A stretch of DNA of 64,000 bases, from NCBI GenBank assembly GCA_045634365.1, contig JAZRAC010000032.1, forward strand, positions 89,303-153,302, read 5' to 3'. This DNA comes from HGM04593 sp045634365. Its GTDB lineage: Bacteria; Bacteroidota; Bacteroidia; Bacteroidales; Bacteroidaceae. Each line of letters begins with the position of its first letter. Position 1 is the first letter of the stretch. Below the pieces are notes generated by a model that had not been told where the DNA came from, did no database searches, and was given only the letters and a program-made list of their open reading frames with translations. The position numbers and the translations under genes are program-made. Of this stretch, positions 43,382 to 53,422 are shown piece by piece.

Positions 43382-46060
43382 TTAGTTTTCCAGTTCGAGA
43401 TAATCACAGCCGCGAATATCCTGTGTCTTGTCGTACACAAGCATAGGAATGCCATAGTAATACATCATACTATATATATAATCGCAGATAGGCGCAACGT
43501 TGATAGTGATATTGGGGTTGTCGCAAATTTCAAAATAGAAAAGGCTGCACTGCCACATTGTATCATCATCAATCTTTCTTAAATCGTTACCACCCACGAG
43601 CAAATATCTTAGACCAAGATGCTGCCAGAATCCGTCGGGCAACTCACGCAAGCAACGGTCACCATTCTCGTCACTCTGATAACGTATGAAGAAACGACTA
43701 AGGCCCGATATACTCAAAGGACTAGTGGGGAACTCCTCGAAGCGATTGTAACTTAAATCTATGGCCGTAAGATAGGGCAAACTCTGCGCCGAAACATCTA
43801 TCGGTAGTTCGGTGAGTTTGTTGTAACTCAAATCCAATGCTTCGAGCAAGAATGTATTATTACCCTTCAACGAACCCTCGGGGAATTCTGTCATTCCGTT
43901 ACCCGACAGAACAAGATAATTCATAGGAGAATGTTTCTTAAAGAGTATGCCGGGGAAAGTTTCGAGACAGTTATTCGACAAATTAATCTGGCCGGCATTT
44001 ATTCCGCGAAAATCATCGCCATTCTCAAAAGAGGCAATCTTATTGTTCGAAAAGTCGATGGAAGCGGCCACCGAAACGGCACGAGCGTTGAAAATATCGG
44101 GGAACACAGTAAGTTTGTTATTGCTGATAGAGAAATTTTCGAGCTGCGAATAACCGCAGAAGTAACCATCGACATTGGGAACCTCCTCAATCTGATTATT
44201 GTCGAAATATATTTTGGCAAAATTAACACCCTTTCCAAACGGATGAATGGTTTTGAGCTTATTGCTGCTTAAATCGAGCAAGCCAAGCTTCACCATCTTG
44301 CAAAGGTCCTCATATTCAGGAGTCTCTTCAAGGTTGTTGTAACCAAGGTACATACCCTGTATTTTGGCACCGCTGTTACCATTTATCATAGCAGTCCAGT
44401 CTTTGAGGAACTGCTCACCCGAAATACCCTTCAAACAAGCAAGGTTAATCATCTGCAATTCGGGGATATTTGCAAGCATCTCCATAGGGAGGGCTGTGAG
44501 GTTGGGGCAGTTGTAAATCTCCATATCCAAGAGAGACTTCATATTTTCCCAGCTCCAACTATCCTCCTCGGCAGCATACTTGTGATTCTCGTCAATATCA
44601 TCGACAAAGAAGCTCTCGTATGTGATGGGGGAGTTTGCAATATATAATTGTTCGAGCTTTGTACAACGCATTATAGCCTTTGAAATACCGGTAATCTGGT
44701 TGGTAATGTCACCAAACTGAATACCTTTGAGCTGAATAGCTTTTTTAATGGGCTTTGCACCATCCTCTAATTCTATGGTCTTTTGCCACTCTTTCGAGAA
44801 ATTGGTGCGAAAATCCTTTTCGAGGAATTTATCGTGGTAGTCCATACGAACCGCCAACCTCTGCTCCTCGCTCATATTGGGGAACAAGTGACCGCCAAGC
44901 TCCTCGGAGTGGCTTCCCAGATAGAGGATGGCAAGCTCGGTCAACTGACCGATAGCCGAGGGAACCACGCCCTTGGCACCAAAGCCTTCGAGCGAAAGGC
45001 TTGCCACACGACCATTGTCGAAGAGCTGTACGCCAGGTTGGTCACCCCACATATCAATATCCTTATTGAAGTTCCAGTTGCAGCCCTTTGCTTCGGCAAT
45101 ACCGGCATATTTCCAATTGGGACCGTCCATAGCCTCCCAAATTTCTTTAAGAGCAATATAGTCCTTAATATACTCCTCGGTACCTTTAATATCAAAAGGA
45201 ACTTCAACCTCCTTTGTGAGCTCATTGTCTGCCACCTTAAACTCATTCTGAACGGTGTTCAGCACCTCACCCTCGCCAAGCACCCGTGTAGCCTTCTTGT
45301 CGGAATAACCGACAAAGCTATACACTCTGTAATTGCCGGCTGGCAGCCACACTATTGTATCACACTCAACATAGGAGGTCTCCTTGTTACTGCCGGGAGC
45401 CGCATCGGTGTGAAAATCCTCTATATGCTTTGCGGGGATTTTCTCAATTGTGGTTTTTGCAAGGGTAAAGGTATTCTGCACGGTAATATCCACACAAGCA
45501 ATGTTGCTTATGGGGTAGACCGATTCATCGTCCTCGGCACGGGTGAGAGAAGAGATATTCTTTACAATCTTGAAGGAAACCTGCCCTCTCGGCGCTGTTT
45601 CCACCGACAGGTCGCAATTAACCAATCCGGCGGCAACGACGGTGAACGATACATTGTTTACGTCGGAAGAGAGAAGCTCATTGTCTGCATCGTCGTACAA
45701 TACAAAACCAATGACATTATAAGAGCCGGCAAGCATTTTCAGTTTCTCGCTGCGCACGCCAAATTCGGCATTCTCTTCATCGAAAGAGTGAAGCAGCATA
45801 GTGTGCGACATTGTCTGCCCGGCACTCTGCATCACAACCTTTATTTTATAAGCATCGGACAATTTATCCAAACGATTCACCGCACGTGTACTACCCACGG
45901 CGCCACCCTCGGCCGATGCATTCTTGTACAATTTGAACTGCACATATCCATACAGGTCCAATTGCGGTTGTGCCGCATCATCATCGTCGGAACAACCAAC
46001 CAAGCCCAATGCCATAAAGGCAAAGAGCATTGGTAATAGATATAAATACTTCTTATTCAT
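43382..46060 (-). CDS. DUF4458 and leucine-rich-repeat surface lipoprotein
   Basis: 892-residue lipoprotein, lipobox LVGC (Cys23) directly followed by SDDDD, a strong surface-export tract. The N-terminal 270 residues resemble DUF4458 (beta-rich, fimbrillin-like). An LRR cap (ALKEIWEAMDGPNWKYAG) begins near 300 and a long solenoid follows, with at least eight clear repeats between about 590 and 860 (LGLLDLSSNKLKTI, LEALDLSYNKLTELP, LTAIDLSYNRFEEFP). A large ligand-binding surface protein; the likely ligand is protein, by analogy only. Confidence 0.82.
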   Translation of the reverse strand: MNKKYLYLLPMLFAFMALGLVGCSDDDDAAQPQLDLYGYVQFKLYKNASAEGGAVGSTRAVNRLDKLSDAYKIKVVMQSAGQTMSHTMLLHSFDEENAEFGVRSEKLKMLAGSYNVIGFVLYDDADNELLSSDVNNVSFTVVAAGLVNCDLSVETAPRGQVSFKIVKNISSLTRAEDDESVYPISNIACVDITVQNTFTLAKTTIEKIPAKHIEDFHTDAAPGSNKETSYVECDTIVWLPAGNYRVYSFVGYSDKKATRVLGEGEVLNTVQNEFKVADNELTKEVEVPFDIKGTEEYIKDYIALKEIWEAMDGPNWKYAGIAEAKGCNWNFNKDIDMWGDQPGVQLFDNGRVASLSLEGFGAKGVVPSAIGQLTELAILYLGSHSEELGGHLFPNMSEEQRLAVRMDYHDKFLEKDFRTNFSKEWQKTIELEDGAKPIKKAIQLKGIQFGDITNQITGISKAIMRCTKLEQLYIANSPITYESFFVDDIDENHKYAAEEDSWSWENMKSLLDMEIYNCPNLTALPMEMLANIPELQMINLACLKGISGEQFLKDWTAMINGNSGAKIQGMYLGYNNLEETPEYEDLCKMVKLGLLDLSSNKLKTIHPFGKGVNFAKIYFDNNQIEEVPNVDGYFCGYSQLENFSISNNKLTVFPDIFNARAVSVAASIDFSNNKIASFENGDDFRGINAGQINLSNNCLETFPGILFKKHSPMNYLVLSGNGMTEFPEGSLKGNNTFLLEALDLSYNKLTELPIDVSAQSLPYLTAIDLSYNRFEEFPTSPLSISGLSRFFIRYQSDENGDRCLRELPDGFWQHLGLRYLLVGGNDLRKIDDDTMWQCSLFYFEICDNPNITINVAPICDYIYSMMYYYGIPMLVYDKTQDIRGCDYLELEN

Positions 46061-46079
46061 TATCCTTTATCTTATTTAA

Positions 46080-47600
46080 TCAATTATTAACAGGTTTAAT
46101 AATCAACGCCTTTTTGTTTACGTTGCTCGAATGCAGACGAATGATTACCGGTTCGGTAAATCTGGCTGCGGCAGGAACAGTGAGGGTAAATACATAGTAT
46201 CCATCGACAATTTTGCGACTCAATCCCCAAACACGTGCGTTGGTGTATGAATTACCGCTCTTATCGTAGATTGAATAACCTCCGTTCCAATCGGCTTCTG
46301 TATAAAGTGTATTGATTGTGTACTTGACACCGTTAACTCCGTTCATAGTATAAACATCGGTAATAGAGAGCTCGCTGCTAACCCAGTCGTATAGGTCGCC
46401 GGCAGGCTCTTCCTCGGTAATGAACGACGAGCCGTCGCTACCTGTCACGCTGAATCCTTCTATCGCAAAAATATCCTTCTGTGTAACCTCTGCAAGAACA
46501 TAGTTGACATTGTTGTCGATAAATTCGGCAGCATCGGCACCGGCAGACAAGGTAGCGGCAACATCCTCATAAACACCCGAAGGAACAGCCAAAATATAAC
46601 CCTTGCGCGAGCGTTTGGCAGTTGTTGCAACAAACGATTTTGCCGAGACTGTAACCAACGAGGGGTCGGAATCGCTCTGCTCGGCAACTAACCAAGGCTC
46701 TGCGGGTATTGAGATTGCTCCATTTTCATCCTCCTCTATGAAAAGGAATTGGCAATCGTAGTTAAAGCACTTAATGGTAAACGGCAGGGCATTTTCCACA
46801 AATGTATCCTCGGCGTCACTCTCCACAGAAGAGGTTGAACCCTCCTTCAAGAAAATCTTGCCATCGAGAGAAACGAACCAGCCCCAAGCATTATAGTCGC
46901 CCGACATACTTATAATGTCGCGTCTCATTCCCGAATAGTTCACAGGGAACTCCTGCTCCGAAGAGCCATCCTCGCTGACAATAACAATGTTACCGGTCAT
47001 CTCATAAGCAGTATACTCCTCTTTTACATTAAAAGTATAAAGACCATCGTTTATAGATGGTTCCGACAGCCATTCAGGGTACGATTTTATACCGCAATAG
47101 CTGTTTATGGCAAATGTTGCCGATGCTTCGCCGTCAATCTCCACGCTCGAAAGAGTATTGCCCTCTTCGTCTGAAATGCCTGTATCATACTGCTTGGCGT
47201 GACGATATATGGTTCCTAAATTATATTGACAGCCACCATAATTGAATACCACATTTGCTCCGGCAGGCTCGAATGTGCGAGCCTCGTTTGTAATCTTCAT
47301 ATAGACTTTGTGAACGCCGGCAGCACCAATTATATCGTTGTAATACTCTCCCTCCTCGGTGGTTGAGAAGAGAACCCATATTTTATCAGAAGTTAACTGC
47401 CAAGCAGTTGACGACGAAAAGTCGATGGGTACTATTATATAGTCCTCACTATCCAATTCTTCAAGGTCGTAAGGAGCCATTTTTATCAATTCGAAAGTGG
47501 GAGTTTGCACTAGCATTGCGGCATTGTCGTCGTCGCTCGAACAGGCTGTGAACGACGCACAAGCAACAACCAACATAGCTGCAAGAAATATATTTTTCAT
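46080..47600 (-). CDS. DUF5003-like surface lipoprotein
   Basis: 506-residue lipoprotein beginning MKNIFLAAM, lipobox FTAC (Cys20), followed by SSDDDN. The body is beta-rich, with three or four Ig/BACON-like segments. It resembles the DUF5003 family found in SusCD operons, a call from memory rather than a computed match. The frame opens at 47621 with two earlier Met codons. No enzyme motif is visible; a binding or structural role at the cell surface is likely. Confidence 0.6.
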   Translation of the reverse strand: MKNIFLAAMLVVACASFTACSSDDDNAAMLVQTPTFELIKMAPYDLEELDSEDYIIVPIDFSSSTAWQLTSDKIWVLFSTTEEGEYYNDIIGAAGVHKVYMKITNEARTFEPAGANVVFNYGGCQYNLGTIYRHAKQYDTGISDEEGNTLSSVEIDGEASATFAINSYCGIKSYPEWLSEPSINDGLYTFNVKEEYTAYEMTGNIVIVSEDGSSEQEFPVNYSGMRRDIISMSGDYNAWGWFVSLDGKIFLKEGSTSSVESDAEDTFVENALPFTIKCFNYDCQFLFIEEDENGAISIPAEPWLVAEQSDSDPSLVTVSAKSFVATTAKRSRKGYILAVPSGVYEDVAATLSAGADAAEFIDNNVNYVLAEVTQKDIFAIEGFSVTGSDGSSFITEEEPAGDLYDWVSSELSITDVYTMNGVNGVKYTINTLYTEADWNGGYSIYDKSGNSYTNARVWGLSRKIVDGYYVFTLTVPAAARFTEPVIIRLHSSNVNKKALIIKPVNN

Positions 47601-47635
47601 CTTTTCCATACTTTTTATCATTCTCTATCGGTTAA

Positions 47636-48571
47636 TCACTTGCACAATTTTTCGGCAGCTGTTTTTCCTGTATAAGCACCTTCGTTATACATTTTCTTGG
47701 CCTCATCGGCACTAATCCATTCAACTGCGTTCACAAAAGTACCCACGACATTATAGCCCGACATACTGGGAATGTAAAGCGACATATACTGCCAGATGAA
47801 TGTTTCGCAACTGCTGTAATATGAAACGTACATTGTGGGCTGATAAAGGTTTATTATACCCTCCTCGCCATATTTTGTACCAAAAGCCTCGTCGGTGGGG
47901 CCAAACTCTTGGTCCTTGAACTTGATAAGAGGGTTCAGAATATCGTTGGTTGTGAATTTTATCTTAACATCGTAACCATCGTAGAAGTAGTCCTTCATTA
48001 TGACGGTATTCTCCTCCTCGGGGTCAATCTCGGCATATACCAGACGATTGCTGTAATTTGTGTAATTCTGCAAGAAGGTGGAAGTAATTGAGCAATAACC
48101 TTCAAAGGCATAAACATCGAACTTGCAGGCCTTCTGCAAAAATACTTTTGTTTCAATGCCGTAGAGGCTCCACTGTGTATCCTCCTTTGAAATTAAGCGC
48201 AGCGAGAAGCCGAGAGAGTCGCCAACGGCTATATTTGAATGATAGCCGCGAACCTCGACATTGCCCACCAATTGACCGGCGGGGATAATTACGTTATTGG
48301 ACTTTAAAGAGTAGTGACGACCCTCGCGAGCGTTGCTGATGCTGTCGACAATCTCAACCGCCAATATACGGTCGTAGTCGCAAGCTCTTGTTGCAACAAC
48401 AGGAAGTTGGAAATACTCCTCGTTGTCCTGCACGGGAAGTTCGTAAAGGGTGTCCGAGAACATTATGTAATTGGGCCCTTCGTATGTTATATATTCTGCA
48501 TCGGTATCACAAGAAGAGAAAGATACCAACGTAACAAGAAGCAAATAGGTATATTTAAGTATATTCTTCAT
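47636..48571 (-). CDS. surface lipoprotein with Calx-beta-like domain (DUF4843/DUF4984 type)
   Basis: 311-residue lipoprotein with lipobox FSSC (Cys21) and DTDAEY after it. The first half has the pattern FQLPVVATRACDYDRILAVEIVD...GRHYSL...VIIPAG of Calx-beta-like domains that commonly follow SusD in Bacteroidota. The C-terminal half is aromatic-rich (YNVVGTFVNAVEW near the end). It is 17 bp after susD and probably an accessory component of the SusCD complex. Confidence 0.6.
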   Translation of the reverse strand: MKNILKYTYLLLVTLVSFSSCDTDAEYITYEGPNYIMFSDTLYELPVQDNEEYFQLPVVATRACDYDRILAVEIVDSISNAREGRHYSLKSNNVIIPAGQLVGNVEVRGYHSNIAVGDSLGFSLRLISKEDTQWSLYGIETKVFLQKACKFDVYAFEGYCSITSTFLQNYTNYSNRLVYAEIDPEEENTVIMKDYFYDGYDVKIKFTTNDILNPLIKFKDQEFGPTDEAFGTKYGEEGIINLYQPTMYVSYYSSCETFIWQYMSLYIPSMSGYNVVGTFVNAVEWISADEAKKMYNEGAYTGKTAAEKLCK

Positions 48572-48588
48572 ATTTCTGTCCTCCTATA

Positions 48589-50124
48589 TTATTTGTTACT
48601 TGCATTGGGTTGAATTTGAGAGCCGGGAGCATCGAGCTCGTGCTGCGGTATCGGCCATACGAAGAGGGGATTCTCGGGGGTAACCTTCAAGCTGCTGCCG
48701 TGTGAGAGCGACTGCTCCTGCGGCTTACGCTCGAAGCCTTTGCCCCAGCGTTTAAGGTCTTGCAAACGGAAGCCCTCCATATAGAGTTCTTTCACACGCT
48801 CCTCTTCTATTACAGTCATTGCATTGTCGGCATTCATAGATACACCGCCACCATAGGATGTGTCGTAGCGTTTCAGACGCAGGGCCGATATATCCTTTGC
48901 AGCCTTGTTGTAGTCGGGGTTCTCCTTCTGGCAATAGGCCTCGGCACGAATGAGATACTGCTCCGACAGGCGGAACACCTTGGGCATAGATTTATGCAGC
49001 AGCTGAGCCTGTTCATACAATTCCGAATTACCGAAATATTTATAGAGCAAAGGCCAAGTGAGCCCGTGACTGTGACCGGTTGTTGCAGTATAGAAGAAGC
49101 AGTCGTCGCGAAGGTCGCTGCTTGCATATAGTTCGAGTACCCACAAAGCCGGCACATAATCGGGGTAGTAGCTGGTGTAGTCGTAGTTCCAGAAGATGGA
49201 ACCGAGCGAACCGCCGTAGTTTGTGGAGGTAAAGCCCACCTTCCAGATAATTTCGGTAGCCTTGTCGCACTCCCACATATATTGATAGTAGCTTACACCC
49301 GATGTATATTCTGTCGATGCGCTCGACAATTGATAATAATCGCAATCGATAAGTTTCGAAGAGTATTTTATCGCATCGTCCCATTTGCGCATATACAACG
49401 ATACACGAGCAAGCAACGCATAGGCTGTATACTCGTTAAAGTATTGTGCAGCATTGTATAGCTCACCATCGACCAAGGGGTCATAATCATCGCCAAGCGA
49501 GAGTAGCTTCGCTGCACGTTCAAGGTCCTCTATCACAAACTGATAGGAGTCGTAGAGCGATGAGCGCACAATTGTCTTCTCGCCATAATAGGAGTCGGTT
49601 ATTACAACACCGAGCTGCTCTTTTGCATCCTCGTCCGATTTATAATCGACACAATAAAGTTTTATCAGTTCCGAATATGCAAGCGCACGGGCAAAATAGG
49701 CCTCACCGCGGAGACGTTCCAGATAATCAATATCATCGTCATTAGTCAATGTAGCTTGCAGCGACTGTGCATTGTCGAGGAAGAAGTTACAGTTTCCGAT
49801 AACCTCGTACAAGGAGCCATACACTGCCTCAACCTCGGTGCTGGTGGGGAGAATATCCCAACGCCATATACTACCGTATGTATTTGAATAACCATTTATT
49901 GCGTATGCAAGGTCGGTCTGTAAATCGGGTAGCAAAGTGAGATAACCACTATAAAGTGCCGAGCTCATAAACGAAGAGTAGATACCAATTACAGCCTCAT
50001 CGGCCTGATTTATATCCAATATCGCTCTGTCGGCAAGAACCGCATCTTCGGGGTGTTTATCCAGACAGGATGTTACACCCAAGGCGGCCAACATTACTAC
50101 TATAAATATTTTAATCTTTCTCAT
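48589..50124 (-). CDS. SusD/RagB-family substrate-binding lipoprotein
   Basis: 511-residue partner and lid of the SusC transporter. Lipobox VTSC (Cys20) is followed by the canonical LDKHPEDAV start. The TPR-containing helical body carries YFARALAYSELIKLYC, the typical 'EA-FLRA-YYF-L' block, and the C-terminal half contains RLSEQYLIRAEAYCQ and EERVKELYMEGFRLQDLKRWG. The start at MRKIKIF is preferred over MWK three codons upstream. Which ligand it holds cannot be read from sequence. Confidence 0.92.
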   Translation of the reverse strand: MRKIKIFIVVMLAALGVTSCLDKHPEDAVLADRAILDINQADEAVIGIYSSFMSSALYSGYLTLLPDLQTDLAYAINGYSNTYGSIWRWDILPTSTEVEAVYGSLYEVIGNCNFFLDNAQSLQATLTNDDDIDYLERLRGEAYFARALAYSELIKLYCVDYKSDEDAKEQLGVVITDSYYGEKTIVRSSLYDSYQFVIEDLERAAKLLSLGDDYDPLVDGELYNAAQYFNEYTAYALLARVSLYMRKWDDAIKYSSKLIDCDYYQLSSASTEYTSGVSYYQYMWECDKATEIIWKVGFTSTNYGGSLGSIFWNYDYTSYYPDYVPALWVLELYASSDLRDDCFFYTATTGHSHGLTWPLLYKYFGNSELYEQAQLLHKSMPKVFRLSEQYLIRAEAYCQKENPDYNKAAKDISALRLKRYDTSYGGGVSMNADNAMTVIEEERVKELYMEGFRLQDLKRWGKGFERKPQEQSLSHGSSLKVTPENPLFVWPIPQHELDAPGSQIQPNASNK

Positions 50125-50136
50125 TTTCCACAAATA

Positions 50137-53073
50137 TTAGAACGAAATTTCTACACCGCAGGTATACTGACGCGACATCGGGTACTGTGCAGCATAAAGA
50201 TTGCTTGAAGACTCGGGGTCTATACCGCTGAATTTTGTTATTGTAAATAGGTTCTGCGCTTGAACGTACATACGCACACGACTGAACATTCTCGACTTTT
50301 TAAGCAAAGAGGCGGGAAGATCGTAGCTCAACATAATGTTTTTAAGACGCAAGAACGATGCATCCTCCAAGAAGCGTGAATCCATTTGTGGTGTCACGCC
50401 GTAACGGGGAATATCGGCTATATCACCGGGCTTTCTCCAACGGTTATAAAGCAGACGCTTCGATTGGTTATACACCGAATAAAGGCCGTTGCTCTCCTCG
50501 AAGAAGCGGTCGTTGTTAAACATCCAACGGTCCTCAACCCAACTGAAATGAGCACTCAACGACAACCCCTTATAGCTGATGGTGGTACCAAAGCCACCCT
50601 GCCAAGGAGCTATATAGTTTTTATCGAGCATCACCTTGTCGGCCTCATTATATTCGTTTGTTATATTGCCATATTTATCGTACCAGAGAGCGTCGCCATT
50701 CGCGGGGTTAACGCCGGCGTAACGATTCAAATAGAATTCGCCCACCGAGTGGCCTACTACCAATTTTGTTGCAGTGGTACCCACTACATACTCTTGCACG
50801 CCGTTGTACAATTCTGTAATCTCGTTCTTGTTGTACGAAGCATTGGCGTTCACATTCCACACAAAATCCTCGGTGCGGATAATATCGGCATTAAGAGAAA
50901 TCTCAAAGCCCTTGTTAAGCATTGTACCCACATTGTCCCAACGTGAACCAAAGCCGTTGTTCACGTACGATTGGGGAACAGCCATAAGCATATCTGTTGT
51001 CTTCTTGTAGTAGAATTCCGCATCGAGGTTCACACGATTGAAGAATCCCAAATGGAAGGCAAGGTTCGATGTCCACAACTTCTCCCAGCTGAGGTCCTCG
51101 TTTCCTTGCGACACGGGAGCAATACCCGGGCTGTCCATATAGTTGTTACCACCGCCTACAAGTGCCAAATGGTCGTAGTCGGGGATTGAAGAGTTACCCG
51201 ATGTACCGGTGCTCACTGCAATCTGCGCATTGGACAACCATTTTACATTTTGCAGGAATTTCTCTCTTTTCACGTTCCACATAAAACCAAGCGACCAGAA
51301 TCTAGCCCAACGGCCATTCTCGCCGAAGCGCGACGAAGCGTCGGTACGCAACGAAAAGTCGGCATAATAGCGGTCGTTGTAGTTATACTCGGCACGGCCG
51401 AAGAACGAAAGGAACGAGTGGCTCGATGAACTGTCGGCCCAAGATGTTGCACGTGTACCCGAAGAGAGCAGTGTGAAAGAGTCGTTGCTCTGTCCGCGTG
51501 TAACCACCTGAAAGCCCTCGGAGCGATAATCCACACCCTCCTGACCAATCATAAGGTTGAAGTTGTGCTTCTTCTTAATATCGAACAGATAGTTCGCAGT
51601 GTTGGTGATTGTGAGATTCACCGCTGTGCTCGATGCACGACCGGCTGCACCCTGATTGTTGTTACCCACGAAGCTGGGGTAAGATTTCATATCCGTTGCA
51701 CTGTGTGTGAAGTCTACGCCAAACTGTGAACGTATGGTAAGGTTCTTTATGGGAGTAAGCTCGGCATACAACACACTGATAGCCTTGTACTTTTTAAGCT
51801 CCATAGGATTGTAGTTCATCCACTCCACGGGATTGTAACCACGACCGGTCCAGCTGCCATCCTTCGACGAAGCAACCTTGCCACCCTCTACGTAGGGTGA
51901 CCAATAGGGCAACATAAAGCGACACGCCGAAATTGGAGTGTAGAGGGCATACTCGCCATCATCGGCCTGCTGCACCTCCTCATAGGCAAGCATAGAATTG
52001 GTACCCACCTTCAACCAATCGCTGGTCTTAACATCGGCATTGGCACGCATATTGTAGCGGGTAAATGTAGAGCCCTGTGCAATACCCTCTTGGTCGAAGT
52101 AGCTTGCCGACACAAAATAGTTGCTTTTGTCGGTCGCGTGGTTCACCGATAGGTCGTAGCTCTGCAAATTGGCCTTGTCGTTGAACACAGCGTCCATCCA
52201 ATTTACATCGACCATTGCCAAGCGATTGTAGTCCTGCCCCTCGTCGAGCCCAAGCTCTTTCTCGAACATTATACGCTCGGTGGTGTTCATCAGGTTCCAA
52301 TTATCGTGAGCAAGGTTCGAATATCCAAGCTGTGAACGGAATGTTACATTCACTCTGTCGGTGCTTGTTCCGCGTTTGGTGGTGATAACAACCACGCCGT
52401 TTGCCGCACGCGCACCGTAGATAGATGTTGAAGAAGCATCTTTAAGAATGTTTATCGACTCAATGTCGCTGGGGCTTATTGCGTTAAAATCGGCGCTGGT
52501 GATGGGCACTCCGTCGAGAATGAACAAAGGCGCCGTTCCCGAATTTATGGAGTTTGTACCACGAATCTGGAAGGTTGCGGGCTTGCTGGGCTCTCCCGAA
52601 TTTGAAAGCACTGTCATACCCGGTGTTTGTCCCTGCAAAGCCTGGTCAAAGCCGGCTGTGGGCACATTCTCAATTTTGTCGGCCTTAACGGTTGACACCG
52701 AGCCGGCAATTGTTCCCTTTTTGCGCACACCATAGGCGACAACCACAACATCGTCTATCAACTGTGTTTCACAAGGGAGTTCCACGTTCAATACTTTTGT
52801 GTCGGCATTAACCACAAATTCCTGTGTTTCGTGCCCCACATAGGTAAAGACCAATGTAGCCTCCTTCGCTTCTCTGATTTCAATTGCATAGTTACCGTCA
52901 AAATCGGTAACAACGCCATTTGTCGTGCCTTTTTGCATAACTCCTGCCTGTATGAGCGGAGAGCCATCCTCGTTGGTGGTTACCGTTCCTTTCACCACAA
53001 ACATCTGTGCGAAAGTGCCCGGCACAAGCAGCAAACTGAATAGCACGAACAAAAGAATTCCTCTTTTTTTCAT
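50137..53073 (-). CDS. SusC/RagA-family TonB-dependent outer-membrane transporter
   Basis: 978-residue TonB-dependent importer. Signal peptide (ending FAQ at 21-23), carboxypeptidase-like regulatory domain (about 25-100), plug domain with the SusC signature blocks (VVVAYG, PLFILDGVPI, DASSTSIYGARAANGVVVITTK), then a 22-strand barrel ending in aromatic F (CGVEISF). It has no N-terminal extension for a FecR-like anti-sigma factor. It leads a nine-gene operon with gaps of 3-36 bp. At 978 residues it is on the small side for SusC proteins, closer to RagA-like transporters. Confidence 0.93.
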   Translation of the reverse strand: MKKRGILLFVLFSLLLVPGTFAQMFVVKGTVTTNEDGSPLIQAGVMQKGTTNGVVTDFDGNYAIEIREAKEATLVFTYVGHETQEFVVNADTKVLNVELPCETQLIDDVVVVAYGVRKKGTIAGSVSTVKADKIENVPTAGFDQALQGQTPGMTVLSNSGEPSKPATFQIRGTNSINSGTAPLFILDGVPITSADFNAISPSDIESINILKDASSTSIYGARAANGVVVITTKRGTSTDRVNVTFRSQLGYSNLAHDNWNLMNTTERIMFEKELGLDEGQDYNRLAMVDVNWMDAVFNDKANLQSYDLSVNHATDKSNYFVSASYFDQEGIAQGSTFTRYNMRANADVKTSDWLKVGTNSMLAYEEVQQADDGEYALYTPISACRFMLPYWSPYVEGGKVASSKDGSWTGRGYNPVEWMNYNPMELKKYKAISVLYAELTPIKNLTIRSQFGVDFTHSATDMKSYPSFVGNNNQGAAGRASSTAVNLTITNTANYLFDIKKKHNFNLMIGQEGVDYRSEGFQVVTRGQSNDSFTLLSSGTRATSWADSSSSHSFLSFFGRAEYNYNDRYYADFSLRTDASSRFGENGRWARFWSLGFMWNVKREKFLQNVKWLSNAQIAVSTGTSGNSSIPDYDHLALVGGGNNYMDSPGIAPVSQGNEDLSWEKLWTSNLAFHLGFFNRVNLDAEFYYKKTTDMLMAVPQSYVNNGFGSRWDNVGTMLNKGFEISLNADIIRTEDFVWNVNANASYNKNEITELYNGVQEYVVGTTATKLVVGHSVGEFYLNRYAGVNPANGDALWYDKYGNITNEYNEADKVMLDKNYIAPWQGGFGTTISYKGLSLSAHFSWVEDRWMFNNDRFFEESNGLYSVYNQSKRLLYNRWRKPGDIADIPRYGVTPQMDSRFLEDASFLRLKNIMLSYDLPASLLKKSRMFSRVRMYVQAQNLFTITKFSGIDPESSSNLYAAQYPMSRQYTCGVEISF

Positions 53074-53360
53074 CTTGTGTTTTATAATGTTTAATAATTA
53101 TCGCCTATATATAATAAGGAATGGCAGCACATCCATCAATCTTTTTTAAATTGAACGAAGTGCCGGACACTCATTTTTTTGAATATCTATGCAAACAATA
53201 TTCATTTATATCCATAAAGCGGTGCAAATTTATGAAAATAATCCCTATGCGCTACTACTTTTTTTTTAAAACTTGATAAATAAATAAAAATTTAACAAAA
53301 TTGAAAGGTATTTTCTTGCAAATTTGTTAAAAAACGGAGTTTTAGCATAAAATTTGTATA
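53074..53360. other. AT-rich leader region of the susC operon
   Basis: No coding potential seen. On the minus strand TAAATTTG (complement of 53225-53232) fits the -7 consensus but no TTTG stands at -33. Long A/T tracts lie at 53259-53300. The operon may therefore depend on an activator or alternative sigma factor; none is encoded nearby. Confidence 0.5.
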
Positions 53361-53390
53361 TAAAAACAGGCACCCCGATTGAAGTGCCTG
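53361..53390 (-). terminator. terminator after the TlpA-like gene
   Basis: CAGGCAC (53367-53373) and GTGCCTG (53384-53390) form a 7-bp stem, followed on the minus strand by TTTTTA. It separates ysxC-tlpA from the susC operon. Confidence 0.75.
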
Positions 53391-53422
53391 TAAGAAAAAG
53401 CAAGAATCGCGGGAGCCGCGAC

